NCBI GenBank assembly: GCA_965214475.1 | Contig: OZ243953.1 | Span: 558,001 to 622,000, forward strand | DNA length: 64,000 bases | Direction: 5' to 3' | From: SIRX01 sp965214475 | Lineage (GTDB): Bacteria; Actinomycetota; Rubrobacteria; Rubrobacterales; Rubrobacteraceae | Part shown: piece after piece, positions 34,272 to 42,227 of the stretch | Layout: every line of letters starts with the position of its first letter | How positions within the stretch are numbered: position 1 is the stretch's first letter | Notes under the pieces: model-generated | Seen by the model: the letters and a program-made list of their open reading frames with translations, nothing else | Database searches by the model: none | Told to the model about the DNA's origin: nothing | Position numbers and translations under genes: made by a program

Positions 34272-35102
34272 CTACACGAAATTGTCGGAAGCCAGGTAAT
34301 CGTCGCCGATAAACTCCCGCAATTTGCCGAGCGTTTTCTTGAGGATCTGTGAGATTCGTCCTTCAGTGAGACCTAGCGCCTGGCCGATCTCCCAAAGCGT
34401 TAGGTCTTGGTAGAAGTAGAGCGTGACGACCGTGCGCTCTTCGTCGCTAAGTTCCTGCATGGCGGAAACTAACTCCTTACGCTGCTCCACTCGCTCCATG
34501 GCAGTTTCCGGGTCTACCGCCCTTTCGTCGGCGATCTGCAGTCCGAACGCTGTGCCATCCTCACCGACCGCCTGGGCTTCGAGAGAGCTCGCTTGCGAGC
34601 GTTCCTGTTGCTGCATTACGCTCCGGTAGTCGGAGATGCTGAGGTCGGACATCTCTGCCAATTCAGCTTCTGTTGGCTCTCGGTGCAATTCTTGGGTCAG
34701 TTCTCTCCGGGCCGTCTCTATCTGACGGGCCCGGGCACGCGTTCTACGGGGCAGTGAGTCTTCTTTCCTAGCTTCATCGAGTATCGCCCAACGAATTTTG
34801 GAGATGGCATAAGTCTCGAACTTGGTTTCACGATCCGGGTCGTAAGTTTGGATGGCATTCAGGAGGCCTACAAGCCCGGCGGACAAGAAGTCTTCCCGGT
34901 CTACGGCCCCGGTCATCCGTGCCGACACTCTTCCGGTTACATACTTCACCAGAGGAGAGTAGTTAACGAGAAGCCGGTCTCGTAATTGGTCTGCGTGTTG
35001 TTCGAGATTTTTTCTCTTCTCTACCGGCAAATCGTTAGCATAGAGTGACCCCCGGGCTTCTAGGTACTGGCTCCAGAGGCGTCCTATCGTTTGCGCGCTC
35101 AC
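34272..35102 (-). CDS. RNA polymerase sigma factor, FliA/WhiG type
   Basis: This is a group 3 sigma factor (276 residues). Region 2 has LVNYSPLVKYVTGRV and DREDFLSAGLVGLLNAI through FETYAISKIRWAILDEAR, region 3 lies at about 125-190, and region 4 ends with LTLWEIGQALGLTEGRISQILKKTL (in parts). It occupies the place of whiG in Streptomyces, between dprA and rpsB, and the GTG start overlaps the dprA stop as GTGA. WhiG directs sporulation genes and FliA flagellar genes; no flagellar gene is in the window, so the regulon here is unknown. No anti-sigma partner is adjacent. Confidence 0.92.
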   Translation of the reverse strand: MSAQTIGRLWSQYLEARGSLYANDLPVEKRKNLEQHADQLRDRLLVNYSPLVKYVTGRVSARMTGAVDREDFLSAGLVGLLNAIQTYDPDRETKFETYAISKIRWAILDEARKEDSLPRRTRARARQIETARRELTQELHREPTEAELAEMSDLSISDYRSVMQQQERSQASSLEAQAVGEDGTAFGLQIADERAVDPETAMERVEQRKELVSAMQELSDEERTVVTLYFYQDLTLWEIGQALGLTEGRISQILKKTLGKLREFIGDDYLASDNFV

Positions 35103-36211
35103 CCGACTGGCCTCCTCGCGAAAGACCCGGCGGCGTCGCGGGTAACGTAGCCTTTTAGCTCCAGAAGGGCCAAGGCAGAGAGCAATTCGTTCATCTCTAC
35201 ACCGCTCCGTTTTGCCGCCTCATCTACCGGGGTTGGCCCAAAGCCAATACCCTCCAGTACACGAGCCTCGTCATGGGGGAGTTCATCAGGCGCCAGAGAT
35301 CCCTTCCCCCTCTCGTCTTGCAAATTTTGGGGCATCGCGTGAGACAAAGGCGACACTTCGTCCACGAAACCCGGTATGTCCCACAGGACCCCGGCCCCGT
35401 CCGCGAGTAGCTTGTTGGAACCTCGGCACTCGGCGGCCCCCAGTGGACCTGGCACGGCCCAAACGTCACGTCCTGATTCGAGCGCGTGCCGGGCGGTGAT
35501 AAGGGCCCCGCTCTTCTCAGCAGCCTCCACGACCACCAGTACGTCGGCGAGGCCGGCGATGATCCGGTTGCGGGCCGGGAACCTCCAGGGAAGGGGCGCC
35601 TCTCCAAGGTAATATTCCGAGACGATGCCGCCACTCTGCTTCACTCGCTCGAACAGTCCCCGGTTGCTTCTCGGATAGACGATGTCGATGCCACATCCGA
35701 GCACGCCGACTGTAGGTCCGCCGCCGTCCAAAGCACCTTGATGGGCGGCCGCGTCGATGCCGAGGGCGAGACCACTGATCACACAAACTCCCCGCTCGCA
35801 CAAGTGCTGCGCGAGTCGGCGGGCGGCGTTCAGTCCGGTCGGTGACGCTTTCCGGGAGCCGACGAGTGCCACGGCCGGACCTTCGGGGACGCTACCTTGA
35901 AAGTACAACGCCGGTGGCAGGTCCGGTATCCTGGTAAGCCGATCAGGATAGTTGGTATCGACAGGTGTTGTGAATTCCATACCTCTGTGTTGGAGCTGTT
36001 CATCGGCTTCATCCGCGTCGAACTCTTTTTTCAAGCTCGTAAAAATCTTCGAGGCTCGGTCGGTCATTCTCACCCGGTTCGCCAACTCCGGTGCCGTCAT
36101 CTGCATGGCCTCTACGGGAGAAAGACCTCCGAGGCGCGACATAACGCTACTCCCGGTTTTTGCCTGGAGCAATGACAGAAAAAGGTACGCTGCGCGCTCT
36201 TTATCGATCAA
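35099..36211 (-). CDS. dprA: DNA-processing protein DprA
   Basis: DprA loads RecA onto incoming single-stranded DNA during transformation. The Rossmann core shows VALVGSRKASPTGLNAAR, GLALGIDAAAHQGAL, GCGIDIVYPRSN, FPARNRIIAGLADVLVVVEA and GPLGAAECRGSNKLLADGA (in parts). The last 60 residues form the winged-helix-like DprA C-terminal domain. Start is TTG with GGAGGT about 10 bases upstream, overlapping the comM stop by 11 bases. Length is 370 residues. Confidence 0.94.
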   Translation of the reverse strand: MIDKERAAYLFLSLLQAKTGSSVMSRLGGLSPVEAMQMTAPELANRVRMTDRASKIFTSLKKEFDADEADEQLQHRGMEFTTPVDTNYPDRLTRIPDLPPALYFQGSVPEGPAVALVGSRKASPTGLNAARRLAQHLCERGVCVISGLALGIDAAAHQGALDGGGPTVGVLGCGIDIVYPRSNRGLFERVKQSGGIVSEYYLGEAPLPWRFPARNRIIAGLADVLVVVEAAEKSGALITARHALESGRDVWAVPGPLGAAECRGSNKLLADGAGVLWDIPGFVDEVSPLSHAMPQNLQDERGKGSLAPDELPHDEARVLEGIGFGPTPVDEAAKRSGVEMNELLSALALLELKGYVTRDAAGSFARRPVG

Positions 36212-37721
36212 CGAACCTGGACCTCCGGTAGTTGAGCGCCTCAGCGATATGCTCGACTCCGATCTCTTCTTTACCAGCGAGATCCGCTACCGTCCGGGCA
36301 ACCCTGAGCACCCGGTCGTGCGCCCGTCCCGAGAGTCCCATCCGGTCTATAGCCTGGGCGAAGAGCGTCTCAGTGTCGCCTCGCAACCTGCAGGTTTCCC
36401 TCAAACTACGTCCGGCGAGCGCCGAGTTCGCCACACCCTGTCGCGAGAATTGAGTTTTCCGCGCCGACAGAACCCGCTCCCGGATAGCCTTCGAGGGCTC
36501 CACAGGTTTCTCGCTCCTCAGCTCCTCACGCGTCAGGCGCGGAACGTCTACAAAGAGATCCAACCGGTCCAACAAGGGTCCGGAGATGCGGCCCTGGTAG
36601 CGTTCGATCTGCCCCGCAGAACAACTACAGGTTCGCCGATGGTCCCCGGCATAACCGCAAGGACACGGATTCATCGAGCACACGAGCGTCGTCCGGGCCG
36701 GGTAGCTAAGCGTCGCTGCCACCCGTGAGATCGTTACGTGACCATCCTCCAGCGGCTGGCGCAGAACCTCCAGCGTCTGTCGGCTAAATTCGGGAAATTC
36801 ATCCAGAAAAAGCACCCCATGATGCGATAGCGAGACCTCTCCCGGACGTGGGTTACTACCGCCACCGGCGAGCCCGGAGGTCGAGATCGTGTGGTGCGGC
36901 GCCCGGAAAGGCCTGGTACTCAGCAAGCCACCATCCGCCTCACCCGCAGCGCTGTAAATCTTCGTGACCTCGATGCTCTCCGGGGTCGTTAGCGGAGGGA
37001 GGATACCCGGTAACCGGCGCGCCAGCATAGTCTTCCCAGAGCCCGGTGGACCACTGAGCAGTATATTGTGCCCTCCAGCGGCCGTCACCTCCAAAGCCCG
37101 CTTTGCGAATCCCTGGCCCGCCACGTCGGCGAAGTCATCATGTGCTTCGGGCTCATTAGGTGCAAGGCTTTGCCCATTGTGGGAAGGCAACGCTGGGACG
37201 ATTTTCTCTCCGCCCTTCAGGAACTCTACAGCCTCATGTAGGTTCTTTGTACCGTAGACTTCCACCCCGCCAATAGAAGCTGCCTCTGGAGCGTTTTCCT
37301 CAGGGAGTACCAGCCGAGAGAGGTTTTCGCGGTGGGCGGCTTCGGCCATCGAGAGCGTCCCCCGTATCCCGCGCAGGCCTCCATCGAGAGACAACTCACC
37401 GATCACCCCTACATTTCCCAGGCTCTCTGCGGGCAGCATACCGGAGACTGCCAGCACCGCAAGCGCTATCGGCAGGTCGAAAGCCGGACCCTCTTTGCGC
37501 AAGTTAGCCGGGGCAAGGTTCACGATGACTTTTTTGGTCGGAAACTTGTATCCGCTATTAGTAACGGCGACTTTCACCCGCTCTCGCGCCTCTTGGACGG
37601 CTGCATCCGGCAACCCCACTATAGAGAACCCTGGAAGCCCGGCGCTGACATCTACCTCAACTTCGACGGGCACGGCGTCTATGCCTAGAAGCGTGAAACT
37701 CCAGGCTCGGCAAACGGACAT
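36201..37721 (-). CDS. comM: ComM/YifB AAA+ ATPase (Mg-chelatase-like)
   Basis: ComM is a hexameric AAA+ helicase that extends branch migration of transforming DNA. The N-terminal ChlI-like (Lon-fold) domain has VEVDVSAGLPGFSIVGLPDAAVQEARERV (in parts); Walker A is GPPGSGKTMLARRLPG, Walker B is VLFLDEFPEF, and a CPCGYAGDHRRTCSCS segment is the family's cysteine-rich insertion. The C-terminal helical region ends with EHIAEALNYR. ATG start; length 506 is normal. The 131-base upstream gap carries two inverted repeats described separately. Confidence 0.95.
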   Translation of the reverse strand: MSVCRAWSFTLLGIDAVPVEVEVDVSAGLPGFSIVGLPDAAVQEARERVKVAVTNSGYKFPTKKVIVNLAPANLRKEGPAFDLPIALAVLAVSGMLPAESLGNVGVIGELSLDGGLRGIRGTLSMAEAAHRENLSRLVLPEENAPEAASIGGVEVYGTKNLHEAVEFLKGGEKIVPALPSHNGQSLAPNEPEAHDDFADVAGQGFAKRALEVTAAGGHNILLSGPPGSGKTMLARRLPGILPPLTTPESIEVTKIYSAAGEADGGLLSTRPFRAPHHTISTSGLAGGGSNPRPGEVSLSHHGVLFLDEFPEFSRQTLEVLRQPLEDGHVTISRVAATLSYPARTTLVCSMNPCPCGYAGDHRRTCSCSAGQIERYQGRISGPLLDRLDLFVDVPRLTREELRSEKPVEPSKAIRERVLSARKTQFSRQGVANSALAGRSLRETCRLRGDTETLFAQAIDRMGLSGRAHDRVLRVARTVADLAGKEEIGVEHIAEALNYRRSRFVDR

Positions 37722-37791
37722 TATTTAGAGTGCCCTATCTCCGAATTGAGTTTGATTTTCCCTCCATAGATCTATCTACACCGTAAGCGCT

Positions 37792-37815
37792 AGGTAAGTG
37801 TATATCAATGTACCT
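37792..37815. promoter_or_regulatory. imperfect palindrome upstream of comM
   Basis: AGGTA (37792-37796) and TACCT (37811-37815) bound a 24-base AT-rich imperfect palindrome with a TATAT centre. It sits about 70 bases before the comM start on an otherwise GC-rich background and could be an operator. TTGATA occurs within it on the minus strand but lacks a convincing -10. Confidence 0.35.
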
Positions 37816-37821
37816 CTGTTT

Positions 37822-37845
37822 GACACGGACAAAGCATCCGTCGTC
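37822..37845. repeat. hairpin after yraN
   Basis: GACACGGA (37822-37829) pairs with TCCGTCGTC (37837-37845) as 8 bp with one bulged base and a 7-base loop. It follows the yraN stop by a few bases but lacks a T-run on the minus strand, so at most it stabilises the 3' end. Confidence 0.4.
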
Positions 37846-37852
37846 AAGGTGT

Positions 37853-38242
37853 TTAGAAAGAATCCTTTACGTGTGTGATGCTGGGTGGCCCACCACAGTC
37901 TAGTATCCCGACGACGTCGAACCGCAGCTCCTCGAACTCCGGTTGCATCTCGGCCAGGTACTGTTCAGCGATGTTGCGGATCTGCGTCTGCTTACGAATC
38001 GTTACGGATTCCAGCGGATCACCGTACCCGGTACCGCGCCGGAGCTTCACCTCAACGAAGACCAGCGTTTCTCCGTCGCGGAGGATCAAGTCGATCTCCC
38101 CGTAACGCGTCCGGTAGTTGCGTTCGACCAATTTATATCCCATACGGGAAAGATGCTGGACTGCGAGGGTTTCACCCCGGTCTCCGGTTCGGCGGGTGTT
38201 CAACTGCCGACCCCGCTGTAACTCAAACGATGGACCCGACAC
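37853..38242 (-). CDS. YraN/UPF0102 endonuclease-like protein
   Basis: UPF0102 proteins have a restriction-endonuclease-like (Holliday junction resolvase-type) fold. The key pattern is present: GETLAVQHLSRMGYKLVERNYRTRYGEIDLI (in parts) with GEIDLI, then LVFVEVKLRR giving the E-V-K catalytic-type triad. Length (129) fits. The role is not known, although it is almost always next to rnhB and comM. The GTG start overlaps the rnhB stop by 43 bases; a TTG at 38203 that overlaps the rnhB stop codon is an alternative. Confidence 0.88.
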   Translation of the reverse strand: MSGPSFELQRGRQLNTRRTGDRGETLAVQHLSRMGYKLVERNYRTRYGEIDLILRDGETLVFVEVKLRRGTGYGDPLESVTIRKQTQIRNIAEQYLAEMQPEFEELRFDVVGILDCGGPPSITHVKDSF

Positions 38243-38799
38243 GGACCGACTTCCGACAGAGCAAGCCGATGCTCCCGCGTTCCGTATCCCCGGTTCCGCT
38301 CAAAGCCATATTCTTCGTGCCTACCGGCCAGAGAAAGCATGGCATTGTCTCTGAGAACCTTGGACACCACGCTGGCCGCCGCGACTGCTGCGCTACTACT
38401 GTCGGCCCGCGGCAAACATTCGATCTCCGACCCCAATCTCAGCTTACCATCCGCTAGGCCACATCCGGCCCGGGATTCCAGTAGCCCGATAGCCCGCCGG
38501 AGCGCTTGCTTATTAGCCAGACCAAGGCCAAAACGATCTATCCACCACGCGGGGAACGCCGTAACGGAGAGCGCGTCGGCGTTTAGCAAAACTTCCTCGC
38601 AGACCTGCTCCCGCCGGGCGGGAGTCAAAGTTTTGGAATCAGCGAGGTTGGAAACTTCCTTGCCACCGAGAACCACACCAACGGCCACGAGCGGGCCAGC
38701 AAACGCCCCCCTACCAGCCTCGTCCGCGCCGGCGAGCGGACCTCCACGTTCCAGTGTCCATACCGCGTCGAAGGCGTAGAGCGCGGATGGCCCTTGCAA
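38200..38799 (-). CDS. rnhB: ribonuclease HII
   Basis: RNase HII removes ribonucleotides from DNA. The catalytic Asp-Glu pair is in GADEAGRGAFAGPLV, followed by LADSKTLTPARRE, the SSSAAVAAASVVSKVLRD helix and YGFERNRGYGTREHRLAL. Length (199) is typical. The start is TTG without a strong Shine-Dalgarno, 12 bases after rplS. No lepB gene lies between rplS and rnhB, unlike in many actinobacteria. Confidence 0.94.
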   Translation of the reverse strand: MQGPSALYAFDAVWTLERGGPLAGADEAGRGAFAGPLVAVGVVLGGKEVSNLADSKTLTPARREQVCEEVLLNADALSVTAFPAWWIDRFGLGLANKQALRRAIGLLESRAGCGLADGKLRLGSEIECLPRADSSSAAVAAASVVSKVLRDNAMLSLAGRHEEYGFERNRGYGTREHRLALSEVGPCRVHRLSYSGVGS

Positions 38800-38811
38800 A
38801 GTCTGTTGGTG

Positions 38812-39138
38812 TTACTTGGCTTTCTTGACCCGGGCCTTTTTGCCGATCTTATCCCGGATGTAGTAGAGTTTCGCCCGGCGTACCGCACCCCGAGAGATAA
38901 TCTCTATCTCGGCGATCTTGGGCGAGTGCAACGGAAATACCCGCTCTACCGCGACCCCAAAAGAGGTTTTGCGGACGACGAACGTTTCGCTGATACCGCT
39001 GCCTTTGCGGGCGATACACAGCCCCTCGAAGTTCTGTATTCGCTCCCGGTTACCCTCGATGACCCGGTACTGCACCCGTACCGTATCGCCCGGCCGAAAC
39101 TCGGTGACATTCGCCTGCAAGCTCTCATTGGTTATCAT
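38812..39138 (-). CDS. rplS: 50S ribosomal protein L19
   Basis: L19 sits at the 30S-50S interface. FRPGDTVRVQYRVIEGNRERIQNFEG, KGSGISETFVVRK, GVAVERVFPLHSPKI and the basic end RRAKLYYIRDKIGKKARVKK are all standard (quoted in parts). A longer in-frame start at 39291 would add 51 residues inside trmD; the ATG at 39138 has AGAGGAG upstream and begins MITNESLQ, so the product is 108 residues. It overlaps the trmD stop by 14 bases. Confidence 0.96.
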   Translation of the reverse strand: MITNESLQANVTEFRPGDTVRVQYRVIEGNRERIQNFEGLCIARKGSGISETFVVRKTSFGVAVERVFPLHSPKIAEIEIISRGAVRRAKLYYIRDKIGKKARVKKAK

Positions 39139-39865
39139 GGCGTTCTCCTCTCGTGGATGTCTCAGTACGAAGGTTAAGGGGACCTTTCTCGGCCACCCGT
39201 TCTTCCGCTTTAATACGCGACGCACGTCCGCGCCAGGCGCGGATCTCTGCATGATTGCCGGATAATAACACGTCGGGGACGCGCTCTCCATCCCATTCTG
39301 CAGGTCGCGTGTATCGGGGAGGTCCTACGAAACCCTCCTCCGAAAAAGACTCTCCCACCAGACTTTCGTGGTTTCCCACTACACCTTCCAGACGTCGGAT
39401 CACGGCGTCGGCCACCGCGGCAGCGACGATCTCTCCACCCGACAACACAAAATCACCTACAGAAACGGCTTCCGTAGCAAGCTCGGTCCGCACCCGATCA
39501 TCTACACCACCGTAACGTCCGCAGATGATCGTGACGTCCTCTGCTTCCACCAAATCCTCAACGTATTCTTGCCTCAGCCGTCGCCCCCAGGCTTCAGTGA
39601 CCAGGACCCGCCGCTTTTCACGAACCTCTTTAGCCGGCATTTCGTAAACCTGCTCCAACGCATTTGCGATTACATCTACCCGCACGACCATGCCGGGTCC
39701 GCCACCGAACGGCATATCGTCTATCCGTTCATCGGGGGCGTAGTCACGAAGGTCAAAGCTTCGGTAGTCTACAATGCCCCGTTCGATAGCTCTGCCAACG
39801 ACACCGATCTGTACCAGGGCGTCGACGGCTTGGGGGAACACGCAGAAAACGTGGAGGCTCTTCAT
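39125..39865 (-). CDS. trmD: tRNA (guanine(37)-N1)-methyltransferase
   Basis: TrmD methylates G37 of tRNAs to prevent frameshifting. The knotted SPOUT domain shows PFGGGPGMVVRVDV, IICGRYGGVDDRV and VGDFVLSGGE, then the C-terminal domain with FVGPPRYTRPAEWDG and VPDVLLSGNHAEIRAWR (in parts). ATG start; 246 residues. It overlaps rplS by 14 bases and follows rimM by 5 bases. Confidence 0.97.
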   Translation of the reverse strand: MKSLHVFCVFPQAVDALVQIGVVGRAIERGIVDYRSFDLRDYAPDERIDDMPFGGGPGMVVRVDVIANALEQVYEMPAKEVREKRRVLVTEAWGRRLRQEYVEDLVEAEDVTIICGRYGGVDDRVRTELATEAVSVGDFVLSGGEIVAAAVADAVIRRLEGVVGNHESLVGESFSEEGFVGPPRYTRPAEWDGERVPDVLLSGNHAEIRAWRGRASRIKAEERVAEKGPLNLRTETSTRGERHDNQ

Positions 39866-39870
39866 AGTGG

Positions 39871-40365
39871 CTACTCTTCTACAGGTGGGGCTACGGTGAG
39901 ACTACGATGCTCCGGGTCCACATGGGGTACGTGTTCGAGGGTGAAAGGCACGTAGAGTTCTTTGTCTTCCTTACGAAGCAACAGTATTTCGTGGGCCGGA
40001 GTTTCGATGACCTCATCCACTGCACCGAGGTTGTTTCCTGTTTCGTCGAAGGCCGTCATGCCGATCAGGTCTCCCACGTAAAATTCACCTTCGTCGAGAT
40101 CGTCCAACTCGATACGATCCAGTATCAGTTCCCTGCCTCGCAATTCAACGGCCTGAGCCCGGCTATCAACGCCTTCCATATCCACAAGATAGCCTTTCGG
40201 CGTTGGACGAACGTGCAAGATACGATGTCGCAAACTATCTATCACCGGTTCGACGCCTTTGCGTAAGTGTTGACCCGTTCCGGTGGCCCGCACCCGGACG
40301 GTTCCTCGCACACCGTGAGGCGCGCCGATAAAACCGATTATGACCGGGTCGGAGAGCTCCTCCAA
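39871..40365 (-). CDS. rimM: 16S rRNA processing protein RimM
   Basis: RimM aids 30S head assembly with S19. The N-terminal barrel starts GFIGAPHGVRGTVRV and the C-terminal PRC-barrel-like half has EFYVGDLIGMTAFDETGNNLGAVDEVIE and ILLLRKEDKELYVPF (in parts). Length is 164. The start is TTG. It lies in the rpsP-khpA-rimM-trmD-rplS operon found across bacteria. Confidence 0.95.
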   Translation of the reverse strand: MEELSDPVIIGFIGAPHGVRGTVRVRATGTGQHLRKGVEPVIDSLRHRILHVRPTPKGYLVDMEGVDSRAQAVELRGRELILDRIELDDLDEGEFYVGDLIGMTAFDETGNNLGAVDEVIETPAHEILLLRKEDKELYVPFTLEHVPHVDPEHRSLTVAPPVEE

Positions 40366-40380
40366 CAGAAACCCCGGAAC

Positions 40381-40629
40381 CTAGTCCGGAACCTCCACGT
40401 CGACCCGCTTGTCAGCCTTGACGGCGGCCGCTTTCACGACCGAGCGGATGGCGCGGATAGTCCTGCCCTGGCGCCCGATGACGCGTCCCATGTCTTCCTG
40501 CGCCACCCGGAGTTCCAGGTCTACCCTGGAGTCGTCCGTCTCGTGGCTGGTTACCTCGACTTCGTCGGGGTTATCTACCAAGCCTCGGGCCAGGAAAGAC
40601 ACCAGCTCTTCGATCCGTGGCTCCGGCAT
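40381..40629 (-). CDS. khpA: KH-domain RNA-binding protein KhpA
   Basis: KhpA is a small KH-domain protein encoded between rpsP and rimM in Gram-positives; with KhpB it influences division and RNA control. The 82-residue product has a KH core with VAQEDMGRVIGRQGRTIRAIRSVVKAA (in parts; the GxxG loop is GRQG) and ends VDVEVPD. ATG start, 3 bases after rpsP. Confidence 0.93.
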   Translation of the reverse strand: MPEPRIEELVSFLARGLVDNPDEVEVTSHETDDSRVDLELRVAQEDMGRVIGRQGRTIRAIRSVVKAAAVKADKRVDVEVPD

Positions 40630-40632
40630 TGC

Positions 40633-40875
40633 TTAGAGTGCCCCGGAGATCTGGAGCAGCTTGCGAACCTGGTCCGTGGGCTGCGCGCCTTTGCCGAGCC
40701 ATTCTTGAGCTTTTTCATTGTCCACCTGGATATCCGAAGGCTGCTTCCGAGGATCGTAGCTCCCGATCCGCTCTATAAAGTAGCCGTCGCGCGGGCTGCG
40801 GGCGTCAGCCACCACTATCCGGTAGAACGGAGCCTTTTTAGAACCGTGCCTCGCCAGCCTGATCTTTACTGCCAT
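40633..40875 (-). CDS. rpsP: 30S ribosomal protein S16
   Basis: S16 stabilises the 30S body. MAVKIRLARHGSKKAPFYRI, VADARSPRDGYFIERIGSY and the GAQPTDQVRKLL end are standard (in parts). 80 residues, ATG start. It follows ffh by 23 bases; the ffh-rpsP order is common. Confidence 0.97.
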   Translation of the reverse strand: MAVKIRLARHGSKKAPFYRIVVADARSPRDGYFIERIGSYDPRKQPSDIQVDNEKAQEWLGKGAQPTDQVRKLLQISGAL

Positions 40876-40898
40876 ATCATTACCTTTCTTTAGTTTTC

Positions 40899-42224
40899 CT
40901 ACTTGAACGGCATCTTGGGCATCTTCGGCATACCGCCTTTGCCCATCTTCTTCATCATCTTCTGCATCTCGCCGAACTGTTTTATCAGGTTCTTTACATC
41001 CTGTTGGGTCATGCCGCTGCCGCGCGCAATCCTACGCGTCCGGCTCGGACTCTGCAACAATTTGGGATTCTGGCGCTCCTGGGCGGTCATGGAGGTGATC
41101 ATAGCCTCCACCCTCGCGAGTTGCTTGTCCTCGATATTGACGCCTTCTAACTGCTTGCCGAGGCCGGGAATCATGCCGAGCAAGTTGGAGATGGGGCCCA
41201 TCTTCTTGATCATCTGCATCTGCTGTAGAAAGTCCTCGAACGTGAATTTGCCTTGCATAAGCTTCTTGCCCTGCTTTTCGGCTTCGTCCTGGTCCATCTG
41301 CTGCTCGGCTTTTTCGATGAGGGTGAGCACATCACCCATGCCCAGAATGCGGCCCGCCATCCGATCCGGATAGAAGTAGTCGAACTCGCTCATTTTTTCA
41401 CCCTCGGAGGCAAACTTGACCGGTCGCTCCGTCACCGAGACCACCGAGAGCGCCGCACCACCCCGAGCATCGCCGTCGAGTTTGGTCAGCACCATCCCGT
41501 CGAAGTCCGCGTACTCCTGGAAGGCCTGTGCTATGTCCACCGCATTCTGCCCGGTGACCACGTCGAGCACTAACAGTACGGAGTGGGGTCGGGTTACGCT
41601 CCTAACCCGCTTTATCTCCTCCATCATGTCCTGATCCAGAACCTGACGGCCCGCAGTATCCACGATGACGAAGTCGTACCCGGCATCCTTGGCAGCCTTG
41701 ACGCCCCGCTCGGCGACTTCTTCCGGCGCAGGTTCTGTGCCCTCGCTGTAGACCGGCACACCAAGCTCTTTGCCGAGTTGCTGGAGCTGATCTATGGCCG
41801 CCGGACGATAAGTGTCACAGGCGACGAGGTACGGGCTCTTGCCGAGCTTGCGGACAAAAAGTGCCAGCTTGCCAGCGGTCGTGGTCTTACCGTGGCCGTT
41901 GAGTCCGGCCAACATCACGACCGTCGGGGGCCGGGAAGCGAAAGTCAGCTTATGAGCCGTGCCGCCCATCAGGTTCGCCAGTTCTTCGTTTACGATCTTG
42001 ACGACCTGTTGGCCGGGACTCAGCGCCTTCGAGACCTCGACACCCGTGGCCCGCTCCCGTACGTTACCGACGAACTCCTTTACGACGCCGTAGTTTACGT
42101 CCGCTTCGAGCAGCGCCAGACGGATCTCCCGGGTCACCTTCTTTACCTGGTCTTCGGTGAGGTTGCCGCTGCCACGAACGCCGTCGAGCGCGGTGTTGAG
42201 CCTCTCTCCTAGCGTATCGAACAT
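40899..42224 (-). CDS. ffh: signal recognition particle protein Ffh
   Basis: Ffh is the SRP GTPase that binds signal sequences and 4.5S RNA. An N domain, a G domain with GLNGHGKTTTAGKLA, DTAGRQ and TKLDGDARGGAAL, and a C-terminal M domain (about 295-430) with the RRIARGSGMTQQDVKNLIKQF helix (in parts) and a Met/Lys-rich tail are present. 441 residues, ATG start. It lies directly after its receptor gene ftsY, 3 bases apart, so both GTPases of the pathway are co-expressed. No 4.5S RNA gene was seen. Confidence 0.97.
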   Translation of the reverse strand: MFDTLGERLNTALDGVRGSGNLTEDQVKKVTREIRLALLEADVNYGVVKEFVGNVRERATGVEVSKALSPGQQVVKIVNEELANLMGGTAHKLTFASRPPTVVMLAGLNGHGKTTTAGKLALFVRKLGKSPYLVACDTYRPAAIDQLQQLGKELGVPVYSEGTEPAPEEVAERGVKAAKDAGYDFVIVDTAGRQVLDQDMMEEIKRVRSVTRPHSVLLVLDVVTGQNAVDIAQAFQEYADFDGMVLTKLDGDARGGAALSVVSVTERPVKFASEGEKMSEFDYFYPDRMAGRILGMGDVLTLIEKAEQQMDQDEAEKQGKKLMQGKFTFEDFLQQMQMIKKMGPISNLLGMIPGLGKQLEGVNIEDKQLARVEAMITSMTAQERQNPKLLQSPSRTRRIARGSGMTQQDVKNLIKQFGEMQKMMKKMGKGGMPKMPKMPFK

Positions 42225-42227
42225 ATC

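Noticed and set aside
35952..36728. 258-codon plus-strand frame opposite dprA-comM
   Set aside because: It covers the overlap of two conserved minus-strand genes and has no start signal.
39139..39291. 51-residue N-terminal extension of L19
   Set aside because: It lies within trmD in another frame, and the ATG at 39138 has a strong Shine-Dalgarno and the family N terminus.
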